Below, one piece after another: positions 40,725 through 48,392 of a DNA stretch of 55,048 nt; position 1 is the stretch's first letter; each line of letters opens with the position of its first letter. Made by a program: the position numbers and the translations under genes. This DNA is from an uncultured Acidimicrobiales bacterium (GTDB taxonomy: Bacteria; Actinomycetota; Acidimicrobiia; Acidimicrobiales; AC-14), in the NCBI GenBank assembly GCA_902805665.1, contig CADCTB010000145.1, forward strand, positions 1-55,048, given 5' to 3'. The notes below the pieces were generated by a model. The model made no database searches and was not told where the DNA came from. It was given only the letters and a program-made list of their open reading frames with translations.

Positions 40725-42029
40725 TCAAGAGGAGGCGAGCGTACCGGCGACGCTCTCCAGCCCCGCCGCCCGGCTGCCTTTGACCAGCACTGCGTCGCCC
40801 GGCCCGATCGGGCCGAGCCGGGCCAGGGCGTCGTCGGGATCGGCAGCCGGCTCGCCGCCGTACGCAGGTGCAGCCACGGCAATGACCCGTATGCCGAGCT
40901 CTTCGGCGAGAGCCCCCACGCGGGCGTGCTCGGCCGGGCCGACCTCGCCCAACTCGGCCATGACCCCGAGCAGGGCGGTCCGCCGCTCGGCCGGCAGCGC
41001 GGCCAGGCCGCGTAGGGCGGCCTCCATGGACAGGGGGTTGGCGTTGTAGGTGTCGTTGAGGACGAGCGCGCCCGACGGCGCCCGCTCCAGCTGCATGCGC
41101 CAGGGGGAGAGGTGGGCGTCGCCCAGTCCGGCGGCGACATCCTCCATCGGCGTCTCGCAGGCCAGGGCCGCGGCGGCGGCGGCCAGGGCATTGGCAACCT
41201 GGTGGTGACCCCGGACGGCCAGCGACACGGGCGCGTCCCCCCATGGCGACCGGAGCAGGAAGCTCGGTCGGAGGTCCTCGTCGAGGGTGACCCTCTCGGC
41301 CCGCACGTCTCCCGTGGCGAGGCCGAACGTCACCACCCGGGCGGCGGCCCGCATCGCCATGGCGGCCACGAGCGGGACGTCTGCGTTCAACACGGCCGTG
41401 CCCTCCTCGGGCAGCGCCTCGACCAGCTCGCCCTTGGCCCGGGCGATGTCCTCCACCGTCCCGAAGAACTCGGCGTGCGAGACACCGACCGTTGTCACCA
41501 CGCCGACCAGCGGACGGGCCACCGCGCACAGGGCGGCCACATGACCCTTCCCCCGGGCGCCCATCTCCACGACGACGACCTCGGTGTCGTCCGGGGTCTC
41601 GAGCACGGTCAGGGGCACGCCCAGTTCGTTGTTGAACGACTTGGGGCTGGCGCTCACCCGCCAGCGGCGGGCCAGCGCAGCCGCCAGCAGGTCCTTGGTC
41701 GACGTCTTCCCCACCGAGCCGGTGATGCCGACGACCGGCGCCGGCAGCCGGTCCCGGGCTGCGGTGGCCAGGCGGGTGAGGGCTGCAAACGTGTCCGGGA
41801 CGACGACGCAGGCGCCGGACGGTGGCCGGTGCTGGACCAGGCATGCCGCGGCTCCTCCGGCCAGGGCGGTGTCGACGAAGTCGTGGCCGTCCCGCGCCCC
41901 CCGTAGGGCGACGAACAGCTGGCCGGGCCGGATCAGGCGGGAGTCGATGCACGCGCCGTCGACCGTGACATCCGGGCCCCATGCCTCTCCGCCGGTCGCC
42001 GAAGCCACGTACCTCACCGGAAGTCGCAT
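40725..42029 (-). CDS. murF: UDP-N-acetylmuramoyl-tripeptide--D-alanyl-D-alanine ligase
   Basis: 434 residues. VVGITGSVGKTSTKDLLAAAL is the ATP loop, SFNNELGVPLTVLE and VVVEMGARGKGHV are central-domain motifs, and NDTYNANPLSMEAAL is the MurF signature. It adds D-Ala-D-Ala to the UDP-MurNAc tripeptide in the cytoplasm. It is divergent from ddl, whose product makes the D-Ala-D-Ala substrate, with only 45 bp between, so both are likely controlled together. It is outside a dcw cluster. ATG 42029 has no clear SD. Confidence 0.94.
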   Translation of the reverse strand: MRLPVRYVASATGGEAWGPDVTVDGACIDSRLIRPGQLFVALRGARDGHDFVDTALAGGAAACLVQHRPPSGACVVVPDTFAALTRLATAARDRLPAPVVGITGSVGKTSTKDLLAAALARRWRVSASPKSFNNELGVPLTVLETPDDTEVVVVEMGARGKGHVAALCAVARPLVGVVTTVGVSHAEFFGTVEDIARAKGELVEALPEEGTAVLNADVPLVAAMAMRAAARVVTFGLATGDVRAERVTLDEDLRPSFLLRSPWGDAPVSLAVRGHHQVANALAAAAAALACETPMEDVAAGLGDAHLSPWRMQLERAPSGALVLNDTYNANPLSMEAALRGLAALPAERRTALLGVMAELGEVGPAEHARVGALAEELGIRVIAVAAPAYGGEPAADPDDALARLGPIGPGDAVLVKGSRAAGLESVAGTLASS

Positions 42030-42060
42030 GCCTCTAACACTGCCACCGGCCCGCCCGCCC

Positions 42061-42066
42061 TAGACT
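42061..42066 (+). promoter_or_regulatory. -10 box TAGACT, leaderless start of ddl
   Basis: TAGACT is followed by 8 nt and GTG 42075, with no SD. The whole murF-ddl intergenic region is 45 bp, so the two promoters must overlap or lie back to back. Confidence 0.5.
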
Positions 42067-42074
42067 CGGCTTCC

Positions 42075-43103
42075 GTGCGCCTGGTCATCCTTTTCGGCGG
42101 GCGTTCGGCTGAGCACGAGGTTTCGTGCGTCACCGCCGCCCATGTGATCGCTGCGGTCGACCCCGACCGCTACGAGGTGGTCCCCGTGGGGATCGCCGAA
42201 GACGGCCAGTGGGTGATGGCGGACTACCAGCCGGGCGCCACCACCCTTGTGGCGGAGGGCCCGGGGGTGGACCCGTCGGTGCTCACGCCGGAGTCGCTGG
42301 CCTTCCCGCTCGTGCACGGACCGCTGGGCGAGGACGGCACCATCCAGGGCCTCCTCGAGCTGGCCGGCATCCCCTACATCGGCTCGGGCGTCCTGTCCTC
42401 CGCCTTGTGCATGGACAAGGCGATGGCCAAGGACGTGCTCGCCGGGGCGGGCATGGACCAGGTCCGCTACCTGGCTCTGCGCGACATCGAGGTCGACGAC
42501 GGCACGCTCGACGAGGCGGCCGCCGAGCTCGGCTTCCCGCTTTTCGTCAAGCCGGCCAACCTGGGCTCTTCGGTGGCGATCACCAAGGCCCACGATGTCG
42601 AGGAGCTGGCCACGGCGGTCAAGCTGGCCCTTGCCTACGACGAGTGGATCGTGCTCGAGGAGGCGGTCACCGCCCGCGAGATCGAGTGCGGGCTGCTGGG
42701 CTTCGGCCGCCTGCGGGCGTCGCTGCCGGGTGAGGTCCGCCCGAGCCACGAGTTCTACGACTACGAGGACAAGTACACCGACGGCGCCGCCGAGCTGCTG
42801 GTGCCGGCGCCCCTGCCCCGGGAGGTGGTCGAGGAGGTGCAGGGCATGGCCCTGGCCGCCGGCCACGCCCTCCGGGTCGACGGGATGGCCCGGGTCGACT
42901 TCTTCTACGAGGAGCACGGCCGCGGCCTGCTGGTGAACGAGGTCAACACCATCCCCGGCTTCACCCCCATCTCGATGTACCCCAAGATGTGGGAGGCCTC
43001 GGGGATCGGCTACTCGGACCTCATCGAGCACCTGGTCGACGCCGCCCTCGAGCGTCACCACAGCCGGTTGGACCGCATCGGCAGGACGGGTCGCGCTGGC
43101 TGA
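42075..43103 (+). CDS. ddl: D-alanine--D-alanine ligase
   Basis: A 342-residue ATP-grasp enzyme. LVILFGGRSAEHEVSCVTA is the N-terminal signature, HGPLGEDGTIQGLLELAGIPYIGSG the substrate loop, and LFVKPANLGSSVAITKA the ATP-binding motif. ALRVDGMARVDFFYE and LLVNEVNTIPGFTPISMYP carry the metal-binding and signature residues. It makes D-Ala-D-Ala for MurF, encoded divergently. A GTG start follows a TAGACT box. The stop TGA lies inside the start of the next gene. Confidence 0.95.
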   Translation: MRLVILFGGRSAEHEVSCVTAAHVIAAVDPDRYEVVPVGIAEDGQWVMADYQPGATTLVAEGPGVDPSVLTPESLAFPLVHGPLGEDGTIQGLLELAGIPYIGSGVLSSALCMDKAMAKDVLAGAGMDQVRYLALRDIEVDDGTLDEAAAELGFPLFVKPANLGSSVAITKAHDVEELATAVKLALAYDEWIVLEEAVTAREIECGLLGFGRLRASLPGEVRPSHEFYDYEDKYTDGAAELLVPAPLPREVVEEVQGMALAAGHALRVDGMARVDFFYEEHGRGLLVNEVNTIPGFTPISMYPKMWEASGIGYSDLIEHLVDAALERHHSRLDRIGRTGRAG

Positions 43104-44226
43104 CCGCCGGCGCACCAGCACGCTGGCCGTCGTCCTGGCCGGCGGGGCCGGTAGCCGGATGGGCCCGCTTACGGAGAATCGGGCCAAGCCGGCCCTGCCG
43201 TTCGCGGGCCTCTACCGGCTGATCGACTTCCCGCTCAGCAACTGCACCAACAGCCGGATCAGCGACGTCTGGGTCCTGCAGCAGTACCAGCCGTTCTCCA
43301 TCGAGGACCATCTGGCCAACGGCCGACCCTGGGACCTCGACCGCACCTCGGGGGGGCTCCTGATCCTGCAACCCTTCACCGGCGGGGAGGAGGAGGGCTT
43401 CGCCGAGGGCAATGCGGATGCGCTCTGGCGCCACCGCCGGCTCATCCGCGAGTTCGACGCAGATGTTGTGTTGGTCCTCAGCGCCGACGCCATCTACACG
43501 CTCGACTACCGGGACGTCGTCGACGCGCATATGGAGTCCGACGCCGACGTGACCATGGTCACTTCGAAGGTCGACGAGGATCCTGGCCGGTTCGGGGTGG
43601 TGTCGGTGGGCGCCGGACGGCGGGTCACTGACTTCGCCTACAAGCCGGACGACCCCAAGTCGGACCTGGTCACGACGGAGGTCTTCGCCTACCGACCCCA
43701 GGCCCTGCTCGACACGCTGGACGACCTGGGGGAGTCCGACGAGCCGCTCGACGACTTCGGCGACGCCCTGCTGCCACGCCTCGTCGCCGCCGGCTCGGCC
43801 TACGAGTTCCGGCTCGAGGGCTACTGGCGCGACGTGGGGACACCGGAGAGCTACTGGCAGGCCCATCAAGATCTGGTCGACGGGAAGGGCCCCGACCTCG
43901 ACGACCTGAACTGGCGCATCCGGACCACCGCCGGTCACCGCCCCCCGGCCCTGATCGAAGCCGGCGCATCGGTGGAGCGGTCGCTCGTGTCCCCCGCGTG
44001 CCAGGTGGCCGGGCGGGTGTCACGGTCGGTGCTGTCGCCCGGCGTGGTGGTGGAGGCGGGCGCGGTGGTGGAGGACTCCGTGATCCTGCATGGAGCCGTG
44101 ATTCGGGCCGGTGCTCGGGTCGATCGAGCCATTGTCGACTCCCGCACCGAGGTACCGGCAGGCGCTCACGTCCACAGCACCGAGCAGGACAAGCCCGTCG
44201 CGATCTTCGCCCGGACCGGCCAGTAG
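43096..44226 (+). CDS. Glucose-1-phosphate adenylyltransferase family protein (GlgC-like), probable CTG start
   Basis: 376 residues from CTG 43096. The motif LAVVLAGGAGSRMGPLTENRAKPALPFAG lies before the first ATG (43159) in frame, and no ATG/GTG/TTG exists between the preceding in-frame stop at 42934-42936 and 43159. CTG 43096 overlaps the ddl stop region and has AGGA 8 nt upstream. Then YRLIDFPLSNCTNSRISDVWVLQQYQ, VLSADAIYTLDY, GYWRDVGTPESYWQAH and a left-handed beta-helix with SVERSLVSPACQVAG. It activates glucose-1-P to ADP-glucose for glycogen or related glucans. CTG 43123 is an alternative start. Confidence 0.85.
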   Translation: MADRRRTSTLAVVLAGGAGSRMGPLTENRAKPALPFAGLYRLIDFPLSNCTNSRISDVWVLQQYQPFSIEDHLANGRPWDLDRTSGGLLILQPFTGGEEEGFAEGNADALWRHRRLIREFDADVVLVLSADAIYTLDYRDVVDAHMESDADVTMVTSKVDEDPGRFGVVSVGAGRRVTDFAYKPDDPKSDLVTTEVFAYRPQALLDTLDDLGESDEPLDDFGDALLPRLVAAGSAYEFRLEGYWRDVGTPESYWQAHQDLVDGKGPDLDDLNWRIRTTAGHRPPALIEAGASVERSLVSPACQVAGRVSRSVLSPGVVVEAGAVVEDSVILHGAVIRAGARVDRAIVDSRTEVPAGAHVHSTEQDKPVAIFARTGQ

Positions 44227-44328
44227 GTCGGCGCACGGCGAAGAATCCGGAGAAGTGGTTCACACTCTCCGAACTACGAGCGGCCCGCATCGCCATCGAT
44301 CGACACGGCGCCTGGCACTCGAGATCGC

Positions 44329-45201
44329 TCAGGAGCGGGAGAGCACTTCGCGCAGACCGACCGGACGTTGCCCGGTGATGCGCTCGACATCGTCGCTGAG
44401 GCCGGCCTGCTCCCCGGCGGCTATCGCCAGATAACTGGTGACCCACCCCTGGAGCTCCCAATCGGCCGCGCCATACGACGCGCGCGATGCAAAGGCCTCT
44501 TCCGGGGTCTCCTCCACGTAGTGAGTCGGCTGCCCGGTCACCTCGGTGACGATGGCGGCGGCCTCCGCCATGCTCAGCTCCTCCGGGCCGGTGAGGTCGT
44601 AGGTGTGACCGGCGTGCTCCTCCGGGGAGAGGAGAACAGCCCGGGCCACCCGGGCGACGTCGTCGAGCGCGACCCCGGAAAATCGGCCGTCGCCCGCCGG
44701 TCCCCGGATGACTCCGTCGGCACCGCCGATCATGGCGACGAGGTCCAGGTACAGGGAGTCTCGTAGGAATGTCCAGCGAAGCCCACTGGCCCGGATGTGT
44801 TCCTCCGTCGCCCAGTGGTCTCGGGCGAAGCTGAACACCGCGTCGGCGGCGGCCCGGTGCACCGAGGTGTAGATCACATGACGGACCCCCGCCGCGACGG
44901 CGGCGTCCACGAACGCCACGTGCTCGTCGACCCGATGGGCCGACTCCCGGGCGGACACCATGAACAGCGTTTCGACGCCCTGGAGCGCGTCGCAGCATGC
45001 CGGGCCGTCGGCGTAGCCAGGTATCCCCACAACTTCGGTACCGGGTACGTCGGGTGCCGCCGCCGGGCTCCGGACGAGCAGCCGCTGCGGACACCCGTCG
45101 GCGGCGAGCAGCCGCGTCACCCTGCCCCCCAATCGCCCGGTTGCCCCGGTGATGCCGATGGGTCTGGTGCGGTTGCCACCCACTGGAAAGCTCAAGGCCA
45201 C
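44329..45201 (-). CDS. NmrA-like NAD(P)-binding protein
   Basis: 290 residues from GTG 45201. ITGATGRLGGRVTRLLAADG is the Rossmann Gly-rich motif, LVRSPAAAPDVPGTEVV follows, and RHVIYTSVHRA is the NmrA-type segment. The Tyr/Lys pair of catalytic short-chain dehydrogenases is not clear. Related proteins are quinone oxidoreductase type 2 or redox sensors. The start overlaps the small ORF at 45192-45356, so it may be the last gene of a three-gene unit starting at 45703. Confidence 0.82.
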   Translation of the reverse strand: MALSFPVGGNRTRPIGITGATGRLGGRVTRLLAADGCPQRLLVRSPAAAPDVPGTEVVGIPGYADGPACCDALQGVETLFMVSARESAHRVDEHVAFVDAAVAAGVRHVIYTSVHRAAADAVFSFARDHWATEEHIRASGLRWTFLRDSLYLDLVAMIGGADGVIRGPAGDGRFSGVALDDVARVARAVLLSPEEHAGHTYDLTGPEELSMAEAAAIVTEVTGQPTHYVEETPEEAFASRASYGAADWELQGWVTSYLAIAAGEQAGLSDDVERITGQRPVGLREVLSRS

Positions 45202-45356
45202 CGACGCACCCTAGGTCGGTAGTCGGCGTAGACGGAGCCGTAGCGCCCGCCGAGGTAGGACTCCCCGTAGTAGAGCGGCGGAGAGATGGGGAACACCCTG
45301 GCACCCTTCTCCCTGACCGCCCGGCTCGCTTCGGTTTTCTTGACTGCGTTCGTCAT
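45192..45356 (-). CDS. 54-residue small protein between the ABM-like and NmrA-like genes
   Basis: ATG 45356 with AAGGGA 5 nt upstream gives a 54-codon frame: a basic N-terminus (TNAVKKTEASRAVREKGARV), then FPISPPLYYGESYLGGRYGSV (quoted in parts: PPLYYGESYLGG, YGSVYADYRP). It ends in TGA overlapping the next gene's start by 10 nt. It is Tyr/Gly rich with no membrane helix. No family recognised. A good SD, spacing and overlap make it a plausible real small gene. Confidence 0.5.
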   Translation of the reverse strand: MTNAVKKTEASRAVREKGARVFPISPPLYYGESYLGGRYGSVYADYRPRVRRWP

Positions 45357-45409
45357 GGTGTCCCTTCCCACGGTTGCACCATGTCTCTCGGACTAGGCCA
45401 GAGTCAGCA

Positions 45410-45703
45410 TCACTGCTGCCAGACGTGGATGACCGGGAGCGGAACCCGCTCCGGTTCCGGAGGGAAGTCGTCGCCGAAGCGGCTGCTGAGGAGCGGGTGG
45501 ACCACGGGGTGCAGCCGCTCCTCGGCGAAGCGATCCCAGTCCTCCTCGGATTCCCAGACGTCGAAGTAGCGCAGGCCGCCCTCGGGCCGCTCCACCGCAA
45601 GATGGACGACGAGCCCCTTGGGCGCTTGATCACCGAGACCCTCGAGGACCCGGCTGTACACGGCAGCATCGATGGGGACGTCCTGGGTGAACGCGTACGT
45701 CAT
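45410..45703 (-). CDS. Small dimeric alpha/beta-barrel (ABM-like) protein
   Basis: 97 residues from ATG 45703 with GGGAGGA 4 nt upstream. MTYAFTQDVPIDAAVYSRVLEGLG, GLVVHLAVERPEGGLRYFDVWESEEDWDRFAEERL (quoted in parts: VVHLAV, YFDVWESEEDWDRF) and PVIHVWQQ give the beta-alpha-beta-beta-alpha-beta order of ferredoxin-like antibiotic-monooxygenase proteins. No catalytic residues identified. A likely TetR operator sits immediately upstream, so it was probably the target of the TetR gene at 45746. Confidence 0.7.
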   Translation of the reverse strand: MTYAFTQDVPIDAAVYSRVLEGLGDQAPKGLVVHLAVERPEGGLRYFDVWESEEDWDRFAEERLHPVVHPLLSSRFGDDFPPEPERVPLPVIHVWQQ

Positions 45704-45721
45704 GATTCCTCCCGGTACTTG

Positions 45722-45740
45722 ATCCGAAGCTTACTCGGAT
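45722..45740. promoter_or_regulatory. Inverted repeat, probable TetR operator
   Basis: ATCCGA (45722-45727) and TCGGAT (45735-45740) form a perfect inverted repeat with a 7-nt centre, lying between the divergent ABM-like gene and the TetR gene fragment. On the minus strand TAAGCT inside the centre can act as -10 for the ABM-like gene. The size and position fit TetR-family autoregulation. Confidence 0.5.
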
Positions 45741-45745
45741 GGACT

Positions 45746-45948
45746 ATGGTCGCCGTGACGAGGAAAGTCAAGAGCCGCCGCTACGACAACGCAGGCCGCG
45801 AGGCGCATTCCGACGAGACGAGGCAGCGGATCCTCGACGCTGCCCGCGACCTCATGGTGGAGCGGAGGGGATACCGGCCGACGACGGTGTCCGCCATCGC
45901 CACGAGGGCTGGCGTCCACGTCGACACGTTCTACGAGCTGGTATGGGT
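45746..45948 (+). pseudogene. Truncated TetR-family regulator (DNA-binding domain only)
   Basis: From ATG 45746: RREAHSDETRQRILDAARDLM-type helix 1 (REAHSDETRQRILDAARDL), then a clear HTH TTVSAIATRAGVHVDTFYELV. Right after YELV the TetR similarity stops. The frame runs on to 46225 only as antisense of the next gene, producing Arg/Gly/Pro-rich nonsense. The whole ligand-binding domain is missing. The break lies at about 45942-45957, exactly where the stop of the convergent DHFR-like gene begins. I read it as a gene cut by arrival of the 45957-47428 cassette. Confidence 0.65.
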
Positions 45949-45956
45949 CGAGACAG

Positions 45957-46577
45957 TTACCGCTCCCGGACGGTGTAGGTCAGGTGCGTCACCCTTGGGG
46001 AGGGCTCCGCGTGGACCGGCTCCAGGGCGACTCGGCCCGCGTCCACGCCCTCGAACAGGCGGATCCCGGAGCCGAACAGCACGGGCGACAGCGCGATCGA
46101 GAACTCGTCGATCAGGCCCGCGTTCACGTACTCCAGGATCGTCTCGCCGCCGCCCGCGATGCGGACGTCCCGGTCGCCGGCGGCCTGCCGGGCCCGGTCG
46201 AGCGCGGGCTCGATGCCGTCGTTGACGAAGTGGAAGGTGGTCCCACCCGGCCGCTCCCAGGGGTCACGCTTGGTGTGGGTCACGACGAACACCGGCGTGT
46301 GGAACGGCGCCTCCTCCGGCCACGCGTGCTCGCCGGCGTCGAACATGCGCTTGCCCATCACGCTTGCGCCGGTGCGCTCGAAGGTCTCCCGCACGATGTC
46401 GTTGTCGCGGCCTTCCTCGCCACCCTCGCCGAGCTTCAGGTTCTCCCGGAGGAACCGCTGCGGGAACAACCACTGCTGCAGCTCCATCCACTGCTGCCCC
46501 ATCAAGTCCCCGAGGGACTCGGGCGCGATGAACCCGTCCAGCGACATCGTCACGCTGAAGAACACCTTCCCGGCCAT
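45957..46577 (-). CDS. Dihydrofolate reductase/RibD C-terminal family protein
   Basis: 206 residues. KVFFSVTMSLDGFIAPES is the family N-terminus, TGASVMGKRMFDAGEHAW the helix and loop, PVFVVTHTKRDPW follows, and RIAGGGETILEYVNAGLIDEFSIALSPVLFGSG the C-terminal NADPH-binding part. The enzymatic substrate is unknown; family members reduce pterin-like or other small molecules. It is third in an ArsR-SRPBCC-DHFR operon, overlapping the SRPBCC gene by one base. Confidence 0.85.
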   Translation of the reverse strand: MAGKVFFSVTMSLDGFIAPESLGDLMGQQWMELQQWLFPQRFLRENLKLGEGGEEGRDNDIVRETFERTGASVMGKRMFDAGEHAWPEEAPFHTPVFVVTHTKRDPWERPGGTTFHFVNDGIEPALDRARQAAGDRDVRIAGGGETILEYVNAGLIDEFSIALSPVLFGSGIRLFEGVDAGRVALEPVHAEPSPRVTHLTYTVRER

Positions 46578-47083
46578 CAGCCCTCAGCTCCCTTCCGAAC
46601 GGTCTCGGTGACGTAGGCCGCCAAGTTGCTCAGGGTCTGCTGGGCGCCCTCGGTCGCGTGGTACTTCTCGACCGCCTCGTCGCGCAGCTCCTTGGTGGGG
46701 AACACCGTGCGCATCTCGATCCGGGTCGCCGCGCCGTCGGGCGTCAACGTGAGGATCGACGTGAAGGCGTCCGGGTCGCCGCGGGACTCACCGTGCAGCA
46801 GCGCGATCCGCTCCGGCGGGGTGATCTCGGTCCAGGAGATCCACTCCTGGTAGTCCGTCCCGTCCGGTCCGTGCATCACGAAGTCCCACTCCCCGCCGAC
46901 GCGGAACTCGAACGCCCTCGTGGTGGTGGTGAACCCCTCCGGTCCCCACCACCTTGACAGGTGCCGCACCTCGGTGAACGCCTCGAACACCAGCTCCCGT
47001 GGGGCACTGATGACCCGGGAGATCACGATCTCGCGGTCGGCCGTCGCAGATTGCGCCGGCGCTCCTCGTCCCGTCGCGCTCAT
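46577..47083 (-). CDS. SRPBCC (AHSA1-like) domain protein
   Basis: 168 residues. IVISRVISAPRELVFEAFTEVRHLSRWWGPEGFTT (quoted in parts: SAPRELVFEAFTE, HLSRWWGPEGF) is the AHSA1-type opening, then RVGGEWDFVMHGPDGTDY and TRIEMRTVFPT. A hydrophobic cavity is expected. It usually pairs with an ArsR regulator, as here, with 3 nt between the genes. No specific ligand known. Confidence 0.85.
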   Translation of the reverse strand: MSATGRGAPAQSATADREIVISRVISAPRELVFEAFTEVRHLSRWWGPEGFTTTTRAFEFRVGGEWDFVMHGPDGTDYQEWISWTEITPPERIALLHGESRGDPDAFTSILTLTPDGAATRIEMRTVFPTKELRDEAVEKYHATEGAQQTLSNLAAYVTETVRKGAEG

Positions 47084-47086
47084 CAG

Positions 47087-47428
47087 CTACTCCTCCTGCC
47101 TTCCCTGCTTGAGGTCCTGCACGTACTCGTCCAGCCGGTCGAAGCTCTCGTTCCAGAACCGCTCGAACCCGCCGGTCCACTCGTGAACCGGTCGCAGCCC
47201 GCGGGCGTCAAGGCCGTACAGGCGCTGCTTGCCGGCCTTGCGGTCCCGCACCAGTCCGACCTCCCGGAGCACCCGCAGGTGTTTGGACGCCCCCGGCTGG
47301 GTCATCCCCAGCTCTTGGGCCAACTCGGTCACCGGCCCCTCACCCGCCCGCAGCAGCAGCAGTATCTCCCGGCGCTGCTGTTCGGCGATCGCGTTGAAGA
47401 CGTCCGACGTCGTCGCTGCTCGGGCCAC
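47087..47428 (-). CDS. ArsR-family HTH regulator
   Basis: 113 residues from GTG 47428. Winged helix-turn-helix: FNAIAEQQRREILLLLRAGEG, VTELAQELGMTQPGASKHLRVL (recognition helix, quoted in parts: ELGMTQPGASKHL), VRDRKAGKQRLYGLD wing. No Cys-rich metal site, so this is the non-metal subgroup usually found with SRPBCC proteins. It sits first in the cassette; its promoter contains a near-centre palindrome, so it represses itself and the two genes after it. The start codon is at the expected transcription start. Confidence 0.88.
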   Translation of the reverse strand: MARAATTSDVFNAIAEQQRREILLLLRAGEGPVTELAQELGMTQPGASKHLRVLREVGLVRDRKAGKQRLYGLDARGLRPVHEWTGGFERFWNESFDRLDEYVQDLKQGRQEE

Positions 47429-47434
47429 GGCGCA

Positions 47435-47462
47435 ATGATATTCCGATATGGGAATACGTCAA
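47435..47462 (-). promoter_or_regulatory. Promoter and operator of the ArsR cassette
   Basis: On the minus strand TTGACG (47457-47462), 16 nt, TATCAT (47435-47440), then 6 nt and GTG 47428: a leaderless promoter with both boxes visible. The spacer carries an inverted repeat TATTCC-N6-GGAATA (47439-47456), so bound repressor would cover the promoter. This A+T-rich patch stands out in the G+C-rich window. Confidence 0.65.
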
Positions 47463-47543
47463 GCCGGGAAGGAACACGATCGGGTCGGTGGTGCGGCAGG
47501 TGGATCAAAGACTGCTGCATCGGTGCCCTGCAACACTGCAGCG

Positions 47544-48233
47544 GTGCGGATCAGGGCGGTGGTCTTCGACCTCTTCATAACGCTGACGGACTGGGAAGCG
47601 GAACGATGCCGGCCGCGGTTCATGGACGACCTGGCCGCGGCGCTCGGCGCGGATCCGCTGGCGTTCTCCTCCTTGATGCGGGCGACGTTCACCGAGCGCG
47701 TCACCGGCGCTCTCGGTGACGCCCGTTCGACCTTCTCCACGCTCGCGACTCGGCTCGGTTGCGATCTGAGCCCGGAGGACCTCGATCGGGTCATCGCGCT
47801 GCGCCTCGAGCAGCAGCGTCGGACTCTCACGCCTCGTGCGGGCGTCCTCAACGCGTTGAGCGACCTTCGCAGCGCTGGATATGCGATCGGCGTCCTGACT
47901 GACTGCACCGCGGAGACGCCTGAGCTCTGGCCATCCCTTCCGTACGCCGCCGTAGTCGACGCCGTCGCCTTCTCATGTGAGATCGGCCAAAGGAAGCCGC
48001 ATCCAGCCGGCTACGACGACATCGCCCGGAAGCTCGGCGCCGCAGCCGAGGAGTGCCTCTACGTGGGCGACGGGAGCAGCGCCGAGTTGACCGGTGCGAC
48101 GTCGGTCGGGATGACCGCCGTCCTCGTCGAGACGCCCTTCGGTACCGACTTCCGCTACGACGCGGAGGACCACTGGACGGGTCGCTCCGTCTCCGAGCTT
48201 CACCAGGTGGCACGCGTCCTTCGAGACCTGTAG
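47544..48233 (+). CDS. HAD-superfamily hydrolase
   Basis: 229 residues from GTG 47544, where similarity begins (VRIRAVVFDLFITLTD). The Asp nucleophile is in FDLFITLT, motif II Thr in VLTDCTAET, motif III Lys in GQRKPHP, and motif IV in YVGDGSSAELTGATSVGM. A helical cap lies between motifs I and II (about 15-85). It is probably a phosphatase or dehalogenase of unknown substrate. The longer form from 47448 would overlap the ArsR promoter. Divergent from the ArsR cassette. Confidence 0.82.
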   Translation: MRIRAVVFDLFITLTDWEAERCRPRFMDDLAAALGADPLAFSSLMRATFTERVTGALGDARSTFSTLATRLGCDLSPEDLDRVIALRLEQQRRTLTPRAGVLNALSDLRSAGYAIGVLTDCTAETPELWPSLPYAAVVDAVAFSCEIGQRKPHPAGYDDIARKLGAAAEECLYVGDGSSAELTGATSVGMTAVLVETPFGTDFRYDAEDHWTGRSVSELHQVARVLRDL

Positions 48234-48392
48234 CAGGCGGAAGCGCGACACGGCCGGGGATAGTGGAGACCTCAATTCGCCTCGAACCCGCTGCGGTCAC
48301 GGGACACGCCGTGAGGGGAAGCCGACGCCTGGGCAGAGTCTCATCTGAAGCCGGACACCGCTTCCAACACGGCGAGGTGGCAGGCTGCGGCA

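Noticed and set aside
45948-46225. Extension of the TetR frame to 46225 as a longer real protein
   Set aside because: The extension is Arg/Gly/Pro-rich antisense of the DHFR-like gene and has no TetR ligand-domain pattern.
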